64,000 bases of DNA from Heliocidaris erythrogramma. Taxonomy: Eukaryota; Echinodermata; Echinoidea; Camarodonta; Echinometridae. Shown here piece after piece: positions 1-12,322 of this stretch (its first letter is position 1; every line of letters starts with the position of its first letter). The notes under the pieces are model-generated. The model worked only from the letters and a program-made list of their open reading frames with translations, had not been told where the DNA came from and ran no database searches. The stretch is taken from positions 1,918,873-1,982,872 of the forward strand of contig CM046853.1 in the NCBI GenBank assembly GCA_025617745.1, read 5' to 3'. The position numbers were made by a program, and so were the translations under genes.

Positions 1-2565
1 GTGAGTTAATTTAATGGAGTATTATCATCATCATTACTGTACTTGCCCACTGAATGTTTCATTCGTCTATATTTATTCTGCCATGTTAAACATACCCACA
101 TACATCCTAATTAAAATGTAGCTTTATATTGTATTCTTTATTGATTTAATTTACAGCATTCAGTTAATATCTTAGTACATGGATCTCTAAACTCCTACTC
201 TAACCATCTGAAAAAGTAAACTAAAAAGGTGCATGTTGTACCATGCATCATCGCTTCGATCATGTATTACTAACCTAAAGCATAACCCATTCCATTCAAA
301 TACATATATATGTAATGATAGTTTAAATATCGGCTGCATTGTAAGTGATAGTGCTGGATGCTAGCTAGATGAAGCAGTTTATATGCAAGCAAATTTAGTT
401 ATTTATTTATTATGGCATATGATGATTGACCAGCAGCACAGGGGCTGAGGGGGTCAATTTACAATCAGATATACATGTACATATATACAATAGAATCACA
501 TCAAATATATAAAAAGATACATAATTGGAAGCAATACAAAGACTTAAGCAACACAAATAATAAGATAACAAGTGTGAAAAGTGAGAGAAAGAAAAAAAGT
601 CAGGAATAGGAAAGAGAAAGGGAAGGGAAAGAAAGAAGGAGATAGTAAGTGAGAAAGAAGATTTGGGAGGAATACATTGATAAAACGTCTTTATATAAGA
701 AATATGATGTTGATATACATACAACTAGAATTTTTTTTTTACCAATTGTTCTCTTGCGACCACCTCACACCTTACCGTCTGAATATAACTGGATGCAGAT
801 AGAATAGGATAACAGAATTTAAAAAATGGAAATTCTTCTTGATTGAGGTCTTGTCATTATATCAATACTAATTGCAAGATGTGAGGCTTTTAGGTGGAGA
901 AAAGGTCTGATTGGCTGCGAGTCATGTTGGTGCATGACTGGCCATCAACTTGTAGCCAATTTTGCTTTTTCTCCAACTAAAAGTCCCTGTATACCATGCA
1001 CCTTTGAATATTCATACATGTCCTGTATACCACCCAGGACTTCAGTCAGTTACAAATTACACTTTTGAAATCCCATAACTAATCGTATTGCAATTTCTTT
1101 CAAAATCCATTCATAGTCAGGATGTAAGATGTGCAACAGCCTTTATAATAAGGCCATATACTACATGTATTAGTGAATAACATATTTCATAGCACAGCAT
1201 GCGTGTGATTTCATTGCACCATATACCGTATGAAAGGCTTTTAAGTGTGTAGATTGCATGGGTTTTTTTGCATCTTGTTTTATGCTTTACCAACAGAGCT
1301 CTGTAGATGGGGTGGATGCAGGCCAGAGAGGGAGGGGAGGGAAGGGGAGGGGATGGTAGTGGGCAGATTATATACATCAGTATCCTCATTGGTTCATGAA
1401 AAATATGTTTTTTTCTTCTACTTCATGTATTTGCCATGGATTTAACCCATGGGAAATAACTACTGGTACATTTTCCCTGAACATACATTTTCTATGCCAG
1501 GTTTAATCCTGATATATTTAAGACTTAGTAGTAGTAATGCATGCCATGATGTTAGCCTTTTTTAACAGAATATAATTAGGACATAGAATAGAATATGCCT
1601 GCTTTCATTGCACCTCACACTAACTAACATTTGATAAATCCTAGTTTAGATAATTAGACTGTACATTGAGGATGCATGATGCAACCTCAATGTAAGCATG
1701 GTTTCTAACTTGAATGCATAGAAGATAATCTTATTTTTATTCTACTTCTTAGAAATAGAATAAGAATAATGTTTCTATTATTTGTTAGGATTGTTTGATA
1801 TTCTATTTCCTGTAGTTATTCATTCAGTAGGACTCAACTTGATAAGATACCATTCATTGAATACTTGCAGGTTTCACTCCATGTAAGATAATGAGATGAA
1901 ATAAATAAAAGCTATCCCATGGCATACACTATAACCCATCTTTATAAATTCAACCTCTCACCATTATCAGAGCAAAATTCAGGCTTCTTATGTTATGATA
2001 AATCAAGTTTCTTGTATCAAGCTTTTATTCATCAGCATAACAAGTAGTGCATGCTTGGAGTAATTAGTTCACTTTGTAAACAATAATGATTTGAGTTCTG
2101 TGCAAGGCATCATAACAGGTGAGGTATATGTAGATCTCATGAATTTAGTTTAGAAGTTCCAGATAACATTATACTGTACTTGTTCATTTAATGACACACT
2201 GAATTAATTGAATGCTGCACCTATTTCTGAGGCATGAACTTTGGACAGATGTGCCTTCAGTTAGGACCAATATTATTAGCCATCATGTATGTCATATGAT
2301 TAGAGATAAGTACTTTGATTCCTGAATTTCAATCTTAAATTTTAAGATATGCAGAAGATTTTGTTAACAGCTGCATATCCCAGGTGGAGTAATTATGGTA
2401 ATGTGTGCAGTGTGCAAGTAACAGTAGCCAGTGTGGATGAAGATGTGGATGAAGATGCATCAGTTTAATGGTGATGAAAGTTGGTTTTAGTCCTTCCCTG
2501 AATAATTGTAAAAACTTTTAAAAGTCAAGACTGAAATGAGTGATATTTTGACTTTGTATACATAG
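1..2565. other. Dynein intron; no exon recognised
   Basis: AT-rich intron beginning GTGAGT at base 1. No conserved dynein text is seen in it. It contains a small hairpin (886-985), a purine-rich tract (about 580-665) and a G-rich patch (1320-1360). Confidence 0.6.
886..985. repeat. Short hairpin repeat
   Basis: The left arm (CTTTTAGGTGGAGAAAAGG, then GATTGGCT) is mirrored by AGCCAATTTTGC and CTTTTTCTCCAACTAAAAG on the right, giving arms of about 30-35 bp around a loop of about 35 bp. It looks like a small MITE remnant in the dynein intron. Confidence 0.6.
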
Positions 2566-2664
2566 GCATCTGGAGGAGGAAAGTCATCTCAACAAATCAT
2601 TGAAGATCTAGCATCGGACATTCTGTCAAAGATACCTCCTAATTATAACCTAGAAGATGTACAG
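2566..2664 (+). CDS. Dynein exon A
   Basis: Phase 0 at both ends, 33 codons, ATAG acceptor and GTGAGT donor. Begins [20 protein letters not shown] and ends NYNLEDVQ. It corresponds to the variable Gly/Ser stretch and helix that precede the conserved [12 protein letters not shown] block. Confidence 0.93.
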
Positions 2665-5600
2665 GTGAGTTTCTAAAGTCTGTAAAAATCAGATGAATTA
2701 ATATTCCAACAGAGATTTATGATGTCAGTTCAATTAATTTAAATATGACCTACCTGTAGGGATTATTTTAATATGAGTGAATCATCATGATCATTATCTG
2801 CTGTTCAGTTTAAAAAATATTGTTTGTAATTTCTTTTAAAGAATCACTCTTGACTCAAATTCATAGTTGCATCTTTTATTATTACCTCTACTTTACAAAA
2901 TCAATCTGAAAATGTATTTAATTATATGTAATGGATAGCAAACTTTGTACTCTTCCATGTTCATTTCAAATTAAAAGACGGGAGGGTTGTAAAATAAGTT
3001 GAATCTAAGTTTTGTACCAGCAAGATTGCCATTTTTTGATATTTTGACGATTCTCTTGCAGACCAAGTATCCTGTGAGATATGAGGAGTCTATGAATACT
3101 GTTCTGGTACAGGAGTTAATCCGTTTTAATCGCTTGATTGAGGTTGTGAGGTCTAGTCTTCAAGATATCCGTAAGGCCATGAAAGGATTGGTTGTCATGT
3201 CTTCAGAACTTGAAAATGTCTTTGATAGCATGATGGTTGGAAAGGTATGTAAATTTACCTCAAGAAATATTGTAATACAAGATGATCATATTTGATAGTA
3301 TTATGGTCAGAAAGAATACACCTGAAGGAACATTGTAGTTCAAGATATATCATATTTGTCATTGTGTTTTGTTTCAGTAATATTAAAAGCAATTACAGTT
3401 ACGTGATTGTGCAGTTTTCTGTTTAGAAGTAACAGAAAAGGAGGCCTTGAGTACTGAGAAAATAAGTTTGATTTGTAACTTTTCTGTCTATCTTAGATTA
3501 AGCATTTAAGAGGTGTTTATGCAGACCTTATGGGTGAAAAACTTTATATATTCATCTTTTGAAAGTGAAACTATTAATTTGTTAAAATATGCATCAAATG
3601 ATTGGGAGTCGAATTCACATTGTGGAATATACATGAAATATACATACTTATCTTAAAGGACAAGTAACCCCACGTGATATTCTAGATGCACCTATTGTCT
3701 GCTACGTCTTTCCATGGAGGCTGCCATTTTGTGCATGACACGGATCATTAGGTACCATATGCATTGATAATAGCCTACCTTTACAACAGATACGTCGCTT
3801 TGTTCTGATTGTATTACGATTGTTATTGGCCATGGGCCTAGATAATTGACGACCCATGAGTTCTAATAGCCATCCTGTAAAGCAGATTCCTCGCTTTGTT
3901 TTGGTATTGTTACGATTGTCTCCGTCCTTGACGTCAATTCTCCGTCCTTGACGTATATTTTTTAGGAAGTATATTTTTTATGAACAAATTAAGACCTTTT
4001 AAAAAATATATAAAACTAAACTTACATTTCAGAATATGTGACTTTATCTAATATATATTTGTCCTCTAAAAATCAATTACAAGTTAACGATGAAGGAAAT
4101 TTTACTTGGGATGAAAAATATGTTCGTGTACACATAAAGTAATGGCAGCCCCCTTATTATTGCTAGCAGACGATAACTTGGCTGGAAAATAGTGATTTAT
4201 ATCTATATCCTGTGTTTTTACATGAAATTGCATGTATCAAATAAGAGGCATATACTACACCATTCAAAATAAGCTAATTCATACGCTGAGGTTAACTTCC
4301 CTTTAATGTAATATTTTGTTTGTTTCTGTGGTTTCTTCCCCAAAAAGAGCATTTGATGATTTCCTAATTTCTGCCTCTTTAACCGATACTTTAAAACTTC
4401 ACTGAAATCAGTGGCCCATTGAATCAGTGGGATTATGAAATAGATGGTTAGATTAATTATCCTGTATATAATAACTTTTCATATCTGACAAACTTGTTCT
4501 TTAGGTACCAGGTATGTGGGCAGCCAAGTCATACCCATCTCTGAAACCTCTTGGTAGCTACATCACTGATCTTCTGGCAAGATTACAGTTCTTCAAAGTA
4601 AGCAAAGCAATATCTGGTAATCTACCACTACAAAAGTTCAGTTTTAGAGGTTCAGTTGCATATATATGTCTTTATTTTATTTTTGATGAATGAAAGCCAT
4701 TAAAAAATTATTAAAGACAAATGAAAACTATATCCTGGTAGTGGACTAACCTTTGTTTTGTAATTTCTATGGTTATTAATTTGCTCCGAATGTATATATG
4801 TATGTGATATTGCTGTTTATATATTCACAATCTCCATCCTAAATTAATCCTGTATTTTGATCCTAGGACTGGATACGTGATGGTATGCCTACAGTATGGC
4901 TGTCAGGTTTCTACTTCACACATTCTTTCCTGACTGGAACCATGCAGAACTTTACTACATGATGTAAAGTTAACAATTGATTGATTTATTCACAGTCTGC
5001 ATTCTAAAGTAATTCTATCTTTCAATCCTAGGATTGGATACGTGATGGTATGCCTACAGTATTCTGGCTGTCAGGTTTCTATTTCACACATTCCTTTCTG
5101 ACTGGAACCATGCAGAACTTTGCCAGACGTTACAAGATCCCAATTGATCAGTTAGTATTGGACTTTGAGGTGATGAAGAAGGAGAATAACATGGATTCTA
5201 AACCTGTAAGTACAGTGTACATTACAAGTTGCTTATATTGCATTAATTCTATATTTTATTTTTTATTTTTTGTTGTTGCAAAATTCTCCTTCATAAAAAA
5301 TGTTTTCACAAATTCTTTTCTCTCAAAGCTGTTTATTTATGCAATATTTATCTGTGAGGGAGACCCCTGTCTTTAATTTGGACTCTTGGACTCTTGCACT
5401 CCATTGTCTGTAATTTTATGATTATTCAAATTTGTTTTTGAGCTCCAAATTGCTATGCCTGTATTAGGGCTTCCCATTAACTGTTATGTTAAAAAAGGGG
5501 TTCTGTCAAATGGAATAATTGTTGGTATTTGTGGTCATTCTAAATCTTAGGGCTCATTTTTGTGGACCCATGTGAGTGTCAGTCCGTGCCTAATCAAATG

Positions 5601-6826
5601 ATTAAGGTTTTCTTAAAGCTTGATAATGTTTGTATTACACATCAACCCACATTTATATCTACATTTACAGGCTATGTATGAAGCTTGTCAGTCCTGCTGC
5701 TGAACTAACCCTTTACAATATTTAAAATGTTTTACAGGGTGATGGAGTGTACGTGACTGGTTTGTTTATTGAAGGAGCTCGATGGGATCGACCAACCCAT
5801 GTTCTTGCTGAGTCGCTACCAAAGATCCTCTATGATACTCTACCTGTTGTATCCTTGAAATCTGAATGTTCATTATCATTTGTTGATGATCAATAATATC
5901 CATAGAGATGTTTGACAAGTTTGAATAAAATATTAAAGGAATGGAAAAGATTAATTTAAAAAAATTCTGTTTTATTATTATTATTTATTTGGTATTTCAT
6001 ATATACAATACAATGATAAAATGAAATACCAAGTGAGGACATATGATTCAGCTTCCCTTGATGCACCCCCTGAAGTTACCTGGAAGGAAAAAAGGAATGT
6101 GGAATTCCTGTGATCCTTGGGCCTTTCCCACAAACTTCAGAAAATGCACCCGGGGAAGCAAGATGTCTGTGTTTAAAGAAATTATGTCTGTGTTTAAAAG
6201 AATTATGTTTTAAAAAATAGGTATTGAAAGCTAAAAGCTTTCCTTCTGAAGCTCTAAACTGAAAACAAAGTTGATTTATAATAATTCAATTATTTCACTT
6301 TGGCATATTCAGTGAAGTTGATATAATTAGATGTTCTGATATTTGAGTACATGTATTTTGTTTCTTGAATTATAGTTTCCTTAATGCATATTTGTTAGAT
6401 ATGGATCAAACCTATTGAGAAGTCCAATGTAAAGACCACACCATCATATTCATGTCCAGGTAACCTTGCTATAACTCTCTTTTCTTTCTTGTCTGTGTGA
6501 TAGTAATGTGTTCTTCTATTTTTAAATTCTTTTTATAACTATCACCTTCTATTTTATAGAAGATTTGAAAGATTTTGTGATTTAAAATGATTTTACAGCA
6601 AGTGTCAAAGAGATATATGTATCATAATCATAGTATCAAACATAAAATTTATATTCCTCTTTTCTAATTTGTAATTGTAGTTTACAAGACGAGTGTTCGA
6701 CGAGGAACGTTGTCTACAACTGGGCATTCCACCAACTTTGTTCTTGAGATGCAGCTTCCCTCATCTCATCCATCTAACCATTGGATCAACAGGGGTGTGG
6801 CCATGCTCTGTCAGCTTGATAACTAG
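2566..6826 (+). CDS. Axonemal dynein heavy chain, C-terminal part (7 exons)
   Basis: Join 2566-2664, 3062-3244, 4505-4597, 5032-5205, 5738-5848, 6399-6459, 6681-6826: 288 codons plus TAG, open throughout, GT/AG at every border. The product is the C-terminal end of a dynein heavy chain, the ATPase motor of the ciliary axoneme: the end of the AAA+ ring and the C-terminal domain. Landmarks seen: [19 protein letters not shown], the [19 protein letters not shown] block, [47 protein letters not shown] and the ending [15 protein letters not shown]. These are family-typical; the wording is closest in my memory to the single-headed inner-arm DNAH3/7/12 group, but the paralogue is not settled. The 5' part lies outside the window. 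Base 1 begins GTGAGT, so the previous exon may end exactly at the window edge. A broken copy of exon 4 and a tandem repeat of the last codons past the stop are described separately. Confidence 0.95.
3062..3244 (+). CDS. Dynein exon B
   Basis: 61 codons, phase 0, CTTGCAG acceptor and GTATGT donor. Carries [19 protein letters not shown] followed by the [15 protein letters not shown] helix, both strongly conserved in inner-arm dynein heavy chains. Confidence 0.95.
3653..4306. mobile_element. Non-autonomous DNA transposon in dynein intron
   Basis: Imperfect terminal inverted repeats: the left end TTAAAGGACAAGTAACC matches the reversed right end TTAAAGGGAAGTTAACC. Further in, ATTGTCTGCTA and GGCTGCCATT on the left mirror GGCAGCC and TAGCAGACGAT on the right, so the arms extend about 75 bp. 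It also contains a diverged internal tandem duplication (about 3770-3835 and 3870-3925). No coding capacity. No clear target duplication found. Confidence 0.6.
4505..4597 (+). CDS. Dynein exon C
   Basis: 31 codons, phase 0, TCTTTAG acceptor and GTAAGC donor. Encodes [20 protein letters not shown] and the following [10 protein letters not shown], a hallmark of the dynein C-terminal domain. Confidence 0.95.
4867..4965 (+). pseudogene. Decayed tandem copy of dynein exon D
   Basis: Near-identical to the first ~90 bases of the exon at 5032, including the upstream intron end (both acceptors read ATCCTAG), so a block of about 165 bp was duplicated in tandem. This copy has lost three bases (TATGG instead of TATTCTGG), so the Phe of VFWLSG is missing. 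It diverges after QNF into a TGA and has no recognisable donor. If spliced in, it would cut the motor short before the end of the C-terminal domain. Most likely skipped. Confidence 0.8.
5032..5205 (+). CDS. Dynein exon D
   Basis: 58 codons, phase 0, ATCCTAG acceptor and GTAAGT donor. Encodes [20 protein letters not shown] through [14 protein letters not shown] and [14 protein letters not shown]. This is the intact one of the two tandem copies. Confidence 0.95.
5738..5848 (+). CDS. Dynein exon E
   Basis: 37 codons, phase 0, TTTACAG acceptor; donor GTATCC is weaker than the others but the frame and the conserved text ([25 protein letters not shown]) fix the border. Confidence 0.93.
6399..6459 (+). 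CDS. Dynein exon F
   Basis: 61 nt, phase 0 to 1. Encodes [10 protein letters not shown] through SYSCP; the split codon G|TT is completed by the next exon to give the Val of VYKTS. Acceptor TTGTTAG, donor GTAACC. Confidence 0.92.
6681..6826 (+). CDS. Dynein terminal exon with stop
   Basis: Starts in phase 1 after TTGTAG. Encodes [20 protein letters not shown] and ends [15 protein letters not shown] then TAG at 6824-6826. Length and ending agree with other inner-arm heavy chains, so this is a natural C terminus. Confidence 0.94.
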
Positions 6827-7030
6827 ATCAGTAGGGGCATGGCAATGCTCTGTCAGCTTGACAACTAGATCAACAGGGGAGTATCCATGCTCTGTCAGCT
6901 TGACAACTAGATCAGAAGGGGCATGGTCGTACTTGCTGACTTGACAACGAAGCTCAACAGGGCATGGCGATGCACTGGCAGCTTGACAAGAAGATCGATA
7001 GAGGTGTGGCCATTGGTCTCTTTGACATAC
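6784..7030 (+). repeat. 42-bp tandem repeat spanning the dynein stop codon
   Basis: About six units, 6784-6825, 6826-6867, 6868-6909 and three more diverged ones to about 7030. Unit 1 is the last coding segment itself ([13 protein letters not shown] plus stop); units 2 and 3 repeat it in the presumed 3' UTR. Because 42 is a multiple of 3, units 2 and 3 stay in frame and each again ends in LDN-TAG. Confidence 0.9.
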
Positions 7031-9250
7031 ATGTAACTGAAGTATCGTGAGTAACTGATTTGTTGAAACCAACAAAATTCTGTTTGTCATGGAATAATGT
7101 GTTTTATCATCTATTTTTCTGATGTTGGTTTCAACAAGAATATATCACCTTGAAAGACATGTCAATTTGATATGTATCTAGAATCCTATGCAACTTTAGA
7201 GCATTTGTTTCAGTTATGTAATATGAAATGATTGCCTTATATTAAAGTTGGCGCTGATAGTAATTGTATTAAGGACCCAGATTTGGATTTAATGAAAATT
7301 CATGTATTACGATGGATCTATAAATGCTGTACAACAATGCAATTACTTTCAAGTGATATGGAGATTTTTCTGACTTTCTTTTTATTTACAAAATGATTTT
7401 GCTCCAGAAAGTAACCCTTTCGAGACAATTGACCACATTTTGTGGTTTGGCTCGATAACTTTTGATTCAGAGCTCTAAAAAAATATAACCAGATGCATGA
7501 GAAAAGGAGCAAAAATTTCTGCACACACTATGTCCATTTTTGTTGCATGACTATAGTGCGTCTGATGCCAGGACTTTTAAAAACAAGAATAAGCTTTAAA
7601 ATCCTTGAATTGGCAACACATTGAGAGGTTCAAAATCATTGTTTTTTAGCAAAATTGGTAACTTTTTCAACTTTTCGACAAAATTCTCATGCATATATGT
7701 ATATTGTCTTAAAGGATATTACACCTTATTAGAACCAAGTAGCACTAAATGAACATTATTGTTGCCAATTTGAAGAACAAAATGTGATCTATTTAGCACT
7801 TAAATAATTCTCATCATGAAAGGGAATACAATTCTGTGCCATGGAAGAAAATAATGTTATACATATCAAAGTTGTATGTGCAGAGAATATTGTTTCAAAT
7901 AAATCAGGATAATTTGAGAAGGTAAATTTCAAAACCGTTTTGTATTAATTGTCTATATCAGTGTGTTCGCATTATGGAAGCAGCTTATTGTATTGTTAAC
8001 TCATTCCAATATATTATGTATTTGCTTATTTCACCAATCTTTGAGGAATTTAGGTCGATGTTTATGATGTGTTGTAAGCATTTGTATTTCAATGCATACT
8101 GGATTAAAGATGAATCATGTGTAAACAGTCTTTCTCTACACAATATCCATCATTCAATACTTTGCATCATTAGATTCAGCAATATACATGATGAAGAAGG
8201 TATTTTTCAATTATTTTTTTTGATTCAATTGCAATGATTTCACATATATCAACAATACAACATACAGTGTGTGGATAACAAAATCAGAAACCCTTACAAT
8301 ATAGCTTTTTAATTTTTAATAATTCCATCTGTAGTTAGGATACAGTCAAAGAAAACAACTCGTGATCAGTGGTCTGGATGGCATTATAGATTTTTATTTA
8401 CAAATTATTTTAAATGCATGTGTGTATGTTTTCTGTACTTCATTTGTGCTGATTTCTTAAATGCTTTCGTAAAGTTTGAGTGAAACTTAATGTTATGCTG
8501 TTTCATTGAGGCTGAGAAAATAGACATTGTTTCTTTAGAAACCAACAATAAGGTATTAATTATTTTTATTTCAAATCTCAAATTATGATGTTGAACCAGA
8601 CTTTAGGTATCCATTTGAAAATTAGCCCAACTGTAGTAGTTTGCTTACCATTCTAAAAAGAAAATGAAGACTTGATATTTAAGTAGATCAGGGAATAGTT
8701 CATGCCTGTATGTTTTGGTTTTTTGTCAGTTTCCCTCCATTCTTCTTCACTTCTAACCTGTACAGAAAAGTTTGTTCATTTGAGGTGTATTTCATGCAAT
8801 AGGGGTATACATGTATTTAATTTCTGGAAATTGAGTATTGTACAAATTAAATATTATTGTATATAGCATTATACATGTATTTCCATGTTTGATATGTATT
8901 TGCACATTATATGATCTACATGTACTTTTATAAAACATGTATCAATATGATCTAATTATAAGGTGTAAAAAGTGTACATACTGTTACAAGTGTATGAACA
9001 TTCAAGATGATATTATGCCTTACCGGATAGTGGTAAATAGTTTTGTACATTAATGACAATCATGTAAATAAATCTATACCAAGAGATATTCTTGAAATGC
9101 TGATTATTTTCAACTCTATGCATTGTATATGCTGCTTCCAGGTATTGGACATTTGTATAATACTTCTTTATGCATTTACACTGTATACTCATTTTGTAGC
9201 TGTTAGCTGTTTTATGTATGTGCTGTAGAAATAATAGTGAGCTTTCGAAT
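6827..9250. other. Dynein 3' flank / probable 3' UTR
   Basis: After the 42-bp repeats no protein-like frame is seen. An AATAAA at 7898-7903 could be the dynein polyadenylation signal, and another AATAAA occurs near 9066; neither is proved. TACATGTAT words are frequent between 8800 and 9000. Confidence 0.4.
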
Positions 9251-9530
9251 GTGTGGACTTGAACGCTGTCTTAGATTTTCCCAGCTACAATGGACTGCTT
9301 TGTGTCAGCTGCATACCGCGCTTTGTGCATGAACGGCTCACCCGTCCACTGGCTTCTCCCTCTTCCACTAGTCAGATCGAGAAAGCGTCAAACATGGTTT
9401 TGCCGTCTTCTCTAAAACGTGAACCTCCTTCACCCATTGTTAGCTTCATGCTTCACCTACTTTGTATGCAGTCAACACAAAGCAGTCCATTGTCACTGGG
9501 ACGATCTAAGACAGCGTTCCAGTTGACATA
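9251..9530. mobile_element. Hairpin MITE, ~280 bp
   Basis: Arms of about 60-65 bp: left GAACGCTGTCTTAGAT...CCCAG...ACAATGGACTGCTTTGTGT, right the same in reverse complement (ending GACAGCGTTCCAGTTGACAT). The arms differ at only a few positions. The open frame through it is a by-product of the arms and not a gene. Confidence 0.8.
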
Positions 9531-9964
9531 TCCAAAAACTCCTTAATATACATCTTGCTGCTACACACACTGCAATCCAAGTTTAATAATAGATTTCAAC
9601 ATTATAAAAGCCCTTTACTTGCTTTTTAAGATTGAAGGGGTTTTGATTGTGTATTAAATCTCTTCTGTACTACAGGGAAAAAATTTTACAAAGTTCCAGG
9701 CAAAAAATTATTGTTTATTGTTTTAGATGTATTATTTGCCTCAATTTCTATGTTTTCTGAGTGCATTTTGTAAACACATTGAGGGAAAATGTCACCGTTA
9801 CTTAAAAATACATCAATACATGTATCATTTTTAAAATCACTCTATTTCTTATAGGTTATGTTAATTTCTAAATCACTTTGAAATATACTTTTTCCTTCAC
9901 TGCCCTCAAATAATGTGAAATAGTACATGTATATATAAGATCAGGGCAATACAGTTCATTTATA

Positions 9965-10098
9965 CAGTGGAACCCTGTTATAAAGAACCTCTTGTTATAA
10001 CAAGGTAATTTTGCCGGTCCCACTTCTTTGTATTCTATTGTTTTTTAAAGAGGTCATATCCTTGGTCCCAAGGAGCTTGTTATAACAAGGTTTCACTG
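9965..10098. mobile_element. pogo/mariner-like MITE, copy 1
   Basis: Starts CAGTGGAACCCTGTTATAA and ends TTATAACAAGGTTTCACTG, flanked by TA on both sides (9963-9964, 10099-10100), the usual Tc1/mariner-pogo target. It shares the internal words CCTTGGTCCCAAGGAG and TTTGTATTCTATTG with the copy at 43948. 134 bp, no coding capacity. Confidence 0.8.
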
Positions 10099-12174
10099 TA
10101 TCAGAGTTCATGTTTAATGATCAAAGATCCAGAAAATTGTGTATCGGTAAAGTGTATTATGTACATGCACATGCACATGTAAAAATCCACATTTTCCAAC
10201 AACACAGTAAAAGTTTTCCTCAAGATGTCTTTGCTTTTACTGTAGATGCGCATCATTATGCAGGCAGTTTCTACTTTTATGATGCAAACTTGTAGCATTA
10301 TTTATGGTTGTGTGTGGGCATGTATTACATGTGGTAATTCATGAGGAGAAAACAACGAAGCAATCATTTTTAAAAAGAGTTAGTCTTGATGAATAGTAGC
10401 ATGTTGCCAAATTAACAAAGAATTTGCCATGAAAACAAACGATAACAAAATATTGTTTACATTCCAGGATGTGCTTCATTTTTACCTGGAGTTTGTGTCA
10501 TTTGTATCCTAATGTAAATTGGTATTGTCTTGTTTTTTTCTGTATGGTATGTGAACTCTACGTTACAAAAAAAAATTAATATTTTGATAAATTATTTATG
10601 AAAGAATCACTAAAGTATAAATCTATATAATTTATTTTATAGTTGATCATGAAAGTTGTATAAATTCTTTACTCTTTGTAGATAAATAAACCTATAAAAA
10701 AAACATTTCAGCTGCTTTGTATTATTTGTTGTAGTGAAACATTGAAATAAAAGATTTATATTGTAAGGAGAGGGAGACAGAGAAAGAAAGAAAAGAGGGA
10801 GAGAGAGAGTTAGCGAGGAAGGCTGGTAGACGGAAAGAGACAGACAAACATACTTGGTATAAGAGGGATGTGAAGGATTCTGGGGCAACTACCCCCCAGG
10901 AGAAATACCCCCATACCCTCTCTCTAAAAGAAAGTGAATTTTCACTAAATGTTTATGAGAGAAAATGAAAGAAGAATTAGTGTCAATTGAAGTGAAATGA
11001 ATTTATAAAAAAAGACCAAAGCTAAAACAGAAAATTTCTTTATATACATATGTGCATAAATTTATTCATATGAATTTCAATCAAATAAAATTGGACAATA
11101 TGGATTTCTGTGTAGAACTACAATGTACATAAATAAAGACAATCAAGAAGGTAACAGAATGGAGTACATGATTCCATGACACACTGGTCAGACATGTACA
11201 GTTACATGTAGGCAAACCCAAGGTATTAATTCATTTAGTTTCAAATACATGGATGATGACATCAACATCTATGTACAATTTTACGTCATATTTAGTGTAA
11301 CAAATCCCCAGGAAGGCTATCAACTTCACCCATTAGTCACATTTTGGCATCATCTTTGGATCCAGAATGCTAGGAATTACACATTACACATGAGCAGAAA
11401 GAGCAAATATCACTGAAAATGTTGAGTCTATTTCTAATGCAGGACTTTGTACCATTTATGAACAACAGCGATTTAATTGTAGCTTATCATTAAACTCTAT
11501 AAATTGGCAATTCTGTTAAATCTTTCTATTTTCATTCACATTGGTTCATGTAATAAACTTTTTAATGTTGTTCAAACTACTGTATGTATGAGTGAAAATT
11601 AAGAATAATTGGTGCCAATTTGAGGAGGGGAAAGCTGATTAGTTAGACTTTAAGAAAACTGAACTGCTACGGGTTAATACAATCATCAGGTTCACTAAAA
11701 CCTTTGATGTAAAGAGTATCAAAGCTTACAAGACCTTGGACCTGTCCATGTAGGAATAGTATTTTCAGTGCAGCCAACAGAAAACTACCGATGTATTTCA
11801 GCATTTCCCTTTTTTTTCTCTTTGATTCCTTTCTTCTTGCATACATTGCAAGGAACTTATTTCAGAGTCAGGTCAGACAGTCAGGAAACTGATCATATCA
11901 TATGATGAACAAAATAATTGTGATAAGAAAAAAAAAAGGGATAAGCGTAATATGAGTAAAGCACTTATCATTAAAATCTTACAAATCTAATCTGGGAATA
12001 TATATTGGCATATAAAATAGTTCAGAACAACAGCAAACATATTCAGATAACTTCCTTTTAAACTCTTACACGTCATTCGATAATATGAACATGTTTTAAT
12101 TTAGCTGAAGCAATAAAAGCATAGATGATACATAAATGCAGGTTATCCCACCAGACAAATGGCTCAACAGACTA
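10099..12174. other. Intergenic, no gene seen
   Basis: AT-rich DNA between convergent dynein and BAP1. Contains a purine-rich run (about 10770-10850), a short CAACTACCCCCCAGGAG patch at 10886-10905 related to the C-rich minisatellites near 29.8 and 37.6 kb, and several short A/T homopolymers. No exon or RNA gene recognised. Confidence 0.5.
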
Positions 12175-12269
12175 ACAGCCCATGAGACCGACAATGCTGG
12201 TCTAGTGAACCCTCAGAAAAGTTAAATAGTGGGCCGTTGGTCTATTGGGACGTCGGTCTTGTGGGCTGT
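12175..12269. mobile_element. Hairpin MITE, 95 bp
   Basis: Ends ACAGCCCATGAGACCGAC and GTCGGTCTTGTGGGCTGT are inverted copies with two mismatches; the inner words CTGGTCTAGTG and GTTGGTCTATTGGG continue the fold. Confidence 0.7.
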
Positions 12270-12322
12270 ATCCATATAATTGTAAACACATAAACAGATT
12301 TCAAATTCATATACATTTAGTA

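Noticed and set aside
9253..9546. 97-codon open frame.
   Set aside because: It coincides with the hairpin MITE at 9251-9530 and is explained by its inverted arms.
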